Assembly (NCBI GenBank): GCA_025935735.1
Contig: JAICUS010000089.1
Coordinates: 1 to 14,469, forward strand
From: Solirubrobacteraceae bacterium
GTDB taxonomy: Bacteria; Actinomycetota; Thermoleophilia; Solirubrobacterales; Solirubrobacteraceae
Reading direction: 5' to 3'
DNA: 14,469 nt
Shown here piece after piece: positions 12,922 to 14,469 of this stretch; position 1 is the first letter of the stretch, and every line of letters starts with the position of its first letter. The notes below the pieces were generated by a model. The model was not told where the DNA came from and ran no database searches. It saw nothing but the letters and a program-made list of their open reading frames with translations. The position numbers and the translations under genes are program-made.

Positions 12922-13693
12922 GCGCGAACGACCAGTCGACCGGGCCCTCCTGTGGGGCCTGCAGCCAGTCGGCGAGCACCTCCTGCGAGCGCGGGGGAAG
13001 CACCCACGCCCCGTCGTCGCGGCGGCTGATCAAGCCCTCGTCGGCGAGCTGGCCCATCGCGAGCGTGACGGACGGCCGCCGGGCGCCGACGAAGCGCCCC
13101 AGGGTCTCGTGCGTGAGCTTGACCGGGAGGACGACGCCCTCGCGTCCGACGCGGCCCCAGCGCTCGGCGAGATACCACAGCAGCGCGAGCACGCGCAGCT
13201 CCACCCGCGCGAGCTGGCAGATCGCTCCCTGCACGGCGAGGCGGTGCGCCTGCATCGCCAGGCGCCGTTGGACCTCGATCATGAGCGCCGGCCAGTGGGC
13301 GGCGGCGGCGAGGAACCGCCCATCCAGGACGAGCAGCGTCGCGCGCTCGGCGATCGTGGTGCCGACCTCCGCGGCAAGGACGCCCTCGGGCTCCGGCCAC
13401 GACTCGAGCACGTCGCCCGCCCCGAGCACCTGGGGGAGCAGCCGGCCGCCCACCGCGGTCTCGCGCACGACGAGGCCCTCGGCCACGAGCAGCAGGAACC
13501 CGGCGCCCGGAGACTCCTCCCACGGGCCGGGTTCCACGTGGAGCGACTGGACCAGCAGCGCCCTCGCGGCGCGCGCCCGCTCATCCTCCGGCAGCGCGGC
13601 GCCCAGCTCCGCATCGACGTCCAACAGCGCGACCCGTCCTCCGTCGGACGCCCGGCGCTGCGCGGGATGAACGAAGCGCGCCACGGAAGGCAA
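12875..13693 (-). CDS. Crp/Fnr-family transcriptional regulator
   Basis: Up to 272 residues. Residues about 25-140 are a cyclic-nucleotide-binding-like beta barrel (FLLLVAEGLVVRE, PQVLGAGDVL, TIAERATLLVLDGRFL). Then comes a long dimerisation helix (about 140-182) and a winged helix (about 186-233) with LTHETLGRFVGARRPSVTLAMGQLADEGLI. The phosphate-binding cassette of true Crp (GExxxE..RSA) is absent and no Fnr-type cysteine cluster is present, so the effector is unknown. Start choices are TTG 13693, GTG 13684, or a CTG/TTG at 13627-13624. The last pair follows a strong GGAGGA and would begin at LLDVDAELG, where homologous regions usually begin. The ~40-residue tail after the winged helix overlaps the end of the YhaM-like gene in antisense. 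It is divergent from the small membrane protein gene, with a dyad between them. Confidence 0.88.
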   Translation of the reverse strand: MPSVARFVHPAQRRASDGGRVALLDVDAELGAALPEDERARAARALLVQSLHVEPGPWEESPGAGFLLLVAEGLVVRETAVGGRLLPQVLGAGDVLESWPEPEGVLAAEVGTTIAERATLLVLDGRFLAAAAHWPALMIEVQRRLAMQAHRLAVQGAICQLARVELRVLALLWYLAERWGRVGREGVVLPVKLTHETLGRFVGARRPSVTLAMGQLADEGLISRRDDGAWVLPPRSQEVLADWLQAPQEGPVDWSFALRLRREPPGPARTRS

Positions 13694-13735
13694 CTACCCG
13701 GATATACGGATCTACCGACGGGTAGCCGTCCCGAC
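13694..13735. promoter_or_regulatory. Divergent regulatory region with dyads between Crp-like and small membrane protein genes
   Basis: The 42 bp region contains the perfect dyad CTACC-GACG-GGTAG (13712-13725). An additional CTACCCG at 13694-13700 is complementary to CGGGTAG at 13719-13725. A TATATC on the minus strand (13701-13706) could be the -10 for the regulator. The dyad is a plausible autoregulatory operator, but Crp-type sites usually resemble TGTGA-N6-TCACA, which this does not. Confidence 0.4.
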
Positions 13736-13978
13736 ATGACCATCGCCGCGATCGTCGCCATCTGCATCGTCCTGCTCGTCCTGGCGTTCCTCGCGCCGCG
13801 CCTCTCGCGCGGGCCCGAGCGGGCGACCCACCAGGCGTTCGGCGCCGGCGGCCGCACGGCGGGCAAGGCGCCCGGCCCTGTGGGGCGCCTGCTGGCCAAG
13901 CCCTTCTGGACGAGCTCCAAGGCGGCCGGCAAGAGCGCATCCGCCGGTCGCACGGGCCGCAGCAAGATGCCGCTGTGA
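13736..13978 (+). CDS. Small single-pass membrane protein with basic tail (possibly DUF6411)
   Basis: 80 residues. Residues 1-21 form one strongly hydrophobic helix (MTIAAIVAICIVLLVLAFLA). The rest is basic and Gly/Ala/Lys-rich (RLSRGPERATHQAFGAGGR, GKAPGPVGRLLAKPF, KSASAGRTGRSKMPL). The positive-inside rule predicts an N-out, C-in orientation with a cytoplasmic basic tail that might contact nucleic acid or lipid headgroups. I recall similar short proteins from Solirubrobacterales under DUF6411, but cannot confirm this here. ATG at 13736 begins the hydrophobic helix immediately; a weak GACGGG lies further upstream. It is divergent from the Crp-like regulator across a shared dyad, so regulation by it is plausible. 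A terminator-like hairpin follows 6 bases after the stop. Function unknown. Confidence 0.75.
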   Translation: MTIAAIVAICIVLLVLAFLAPRLSRGPERATHQAFGAGGRTAGKAPGPVGRLLAKPFWTSSKAAGKSASAGRTGRSKMPL

Positions 13979-13984
13979 TCGGCG

Positions 13985-14013
13985 GCCGGGGCGGCATGCG
14001 CGATCGCCCCGGC
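13985..14013 (+). terminator. Strong GC hairpin after the small membrane protein gene
   Basis: GCCGGGGCG (13985-13993) and CGCCCCGGC (14005-14013) form a perfect 9-bp stem with an 11-base loop. It begins 6 bases after the stop codon, lacks a T-run, and sits 16 bases before the next start codon. It probably separates the two transcripts. Confidence 0.5.
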
Positions 14014-14017
14014 GCGC

Positions 14018-14023
14018 CATACT
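14018..14023 (+). promoter_or_regulatory. Candidate -10 (CATACT) for a leaderless otsB mRNA
   Basis: CATACT is one base from TATACT and lies 6 bases before the ATG at 14030, placing the predicted transcription start at the start codon. No Shine-Dalgarno is present, which agrees with leaderless translation. The -35 position falls within the preceding hairpin. Confidence 0.35.
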
Positions 14024-14029
14024 GCCTGC

Positions 14030-14469
14030 ATGTCGGCAGCAGCGACGCTCAGCGAGACGCTCGAGCCGCTCCGGGCGGATCCGGCGCGCGCCGGCGTCCT
14101 GCTCGACGTGGACGGGACGCTCGCCCCGATCGTCCGCCACGCGGATGACGCTGCCGTACCCGAGCCGACGCGCGCGCGGCTGATCGAGGTGGCGCGCCGG
14201 TACGGCTGCGTCGCCTGCGTGAGCGGGCGTCAGGCGACGGTCGCCCGGCGGATCGTGTCCATCGGCTCGATCGCGTACGTCGGCAACCACGGCGTCGAGC
14301 TGCTGCGCCCCGGCGGCACCGAGGTGGAGCTCGACCGCGAGGTCGCCGCCTGGGAGGGCCGCATCCGCCGCTTCGCCTCCGACGTGACCGGTGACGAGCT
14401 GCACCGGCTTCGCGTCCGCGCCGAGGACAAGCGCGCGATCGCCGCGTTCCACTGGCGCGGCGCGCCGGA
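14030..14469 (+). CDS. otsB: Trehalose-6-phosphate phosphatase (N-terminal part, runs off right edge)
   Basis: 146 residues of a HAD-superfamily phosphatase are visible. Motif I LLDVDGTLAPI (24-34) supplies the nucleophile D26 and acid/base D28. Motif II is VSGR (64-67). GNHGVEL (85-91) and the EDKRAIAAFHWR stretch (132-143) with K134 are diagnostic of trehalose phosphatases, which convert trehalose-6-phosphate to trehalose in the cytoplasm as the second step of the OtsA-OtsB route. The family is about 230-270 residues, so the C-terminal motif III and cap remainder lie beyond the edge. The ATG at 14030 has no Shine-Dalgarno but follows a CATACT element. No otsA is visible inside the window; it may lie downstream. 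Confidence 0.9.
   Translation, partial: MSAAATLSETLEPLRADPARAGVLLDVDGTLAPIVRHADDAAVPEPTRARLIEVARRYGCVACVSGRQATVARRIVSIGSIAYVGNHGVELLRPGGTEVELDREVAAWEGRIRRFASDVTGDELHRLRVRAEDKRAIAAFHWRGAP

Noticed and set aside
1..14469. CRISPR array, prophage, toxin-antitoxin or secondary-metabolite cluster
   Set aside because: No regularly spaced repeats of the right size, no cas, phage, toxin or biosynthetic genes; neighbouring genes are ordinary chromosomal families.

Overview
The window is very GC-rich bacterial DNA (roughly 70% GC or more by eye), with strong G/C preference at third codon positions and frequent GTG starts. Gene content points to an actinobacterium, most likely the class Thermoleophilia (Solirubrobacterales-like): an acidic 7Fe ferredoxin, a PAC2-family protein, a HExxH 'F420-associated' zincin, a short basic membrane protein of a type I associate with this group, and an AdnA/AdnB-like helicase-nuclease. 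This placement is inferred from gene families, not from a marker gene.

Layout. The left edge cuts an SDR-like NAD(P)-binding protein (minus). It is divergent from a 7Fe ferredoxin (536-799, plus), which converges with an Mrp/ApbC-type P-loop ATPase (803-1948, minus). Upstream of mrp on the same strand lie two NarL/LuxR-type response regulators (1975-2553 and 2626-3342) and a membrane histidine kinase (3339-4301). The kinase overlaps the first regulator by four bases, so kinase, regulator 1, regulator 2 and mrp may form one operon. A ~700 bp stretch without a credible gene follows (4302-5010). It is rich in inverted and direct repeats and holds a terminator-like hairpin and two tandem 28-bp hairpin units downstream of the next gene. 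A histone H1/AlgP-like basic protein (5011-5631, minus) comes next; its ~200 bp upstream region carries three GAAC-N4-GTTC-like dyads that resemble Gram-positive LexA (SOS) boxes.

Next is a translationally coupled pair on the minus strand: an inositol-monophosphatase-family phosphatase (6861-7703) followed by a zincin-like metalloprotease (5830-6864). Divergent from it is a 1043-residue UvrD-like helicase fused to a PD-(D/E)XK nuclease with an iron-sulfur staple (7889-11020, plus). It converges with a PAC2-family gene (11108-11977, minus), which is divergent from a YhaM-like OB-fold/HD nuclease (12010-12921, plus). The YhaM-like gene overlaps the 3' end of a Crp/Fnr-like regulator on the opposite strand (12875-13693). 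A short dyad-containing region separates that regulator from an 80-residue single-pass membrane protein (13736-13978, plus). After a strong hairpin, a trehalose-6-phosphate phosphatase (14030 onward, plus) runs off the right edge.

Most genes are housekeeping or accessory chromosomal genes of known families. I see no tRNA, rRNA, CRISPR array, transposase or phage gene. The least explained parts are the repeat-rich gap at 4302-5010, the regulatory region of the histone-like gene, and the solo helicase-nuclease with no visible partner.
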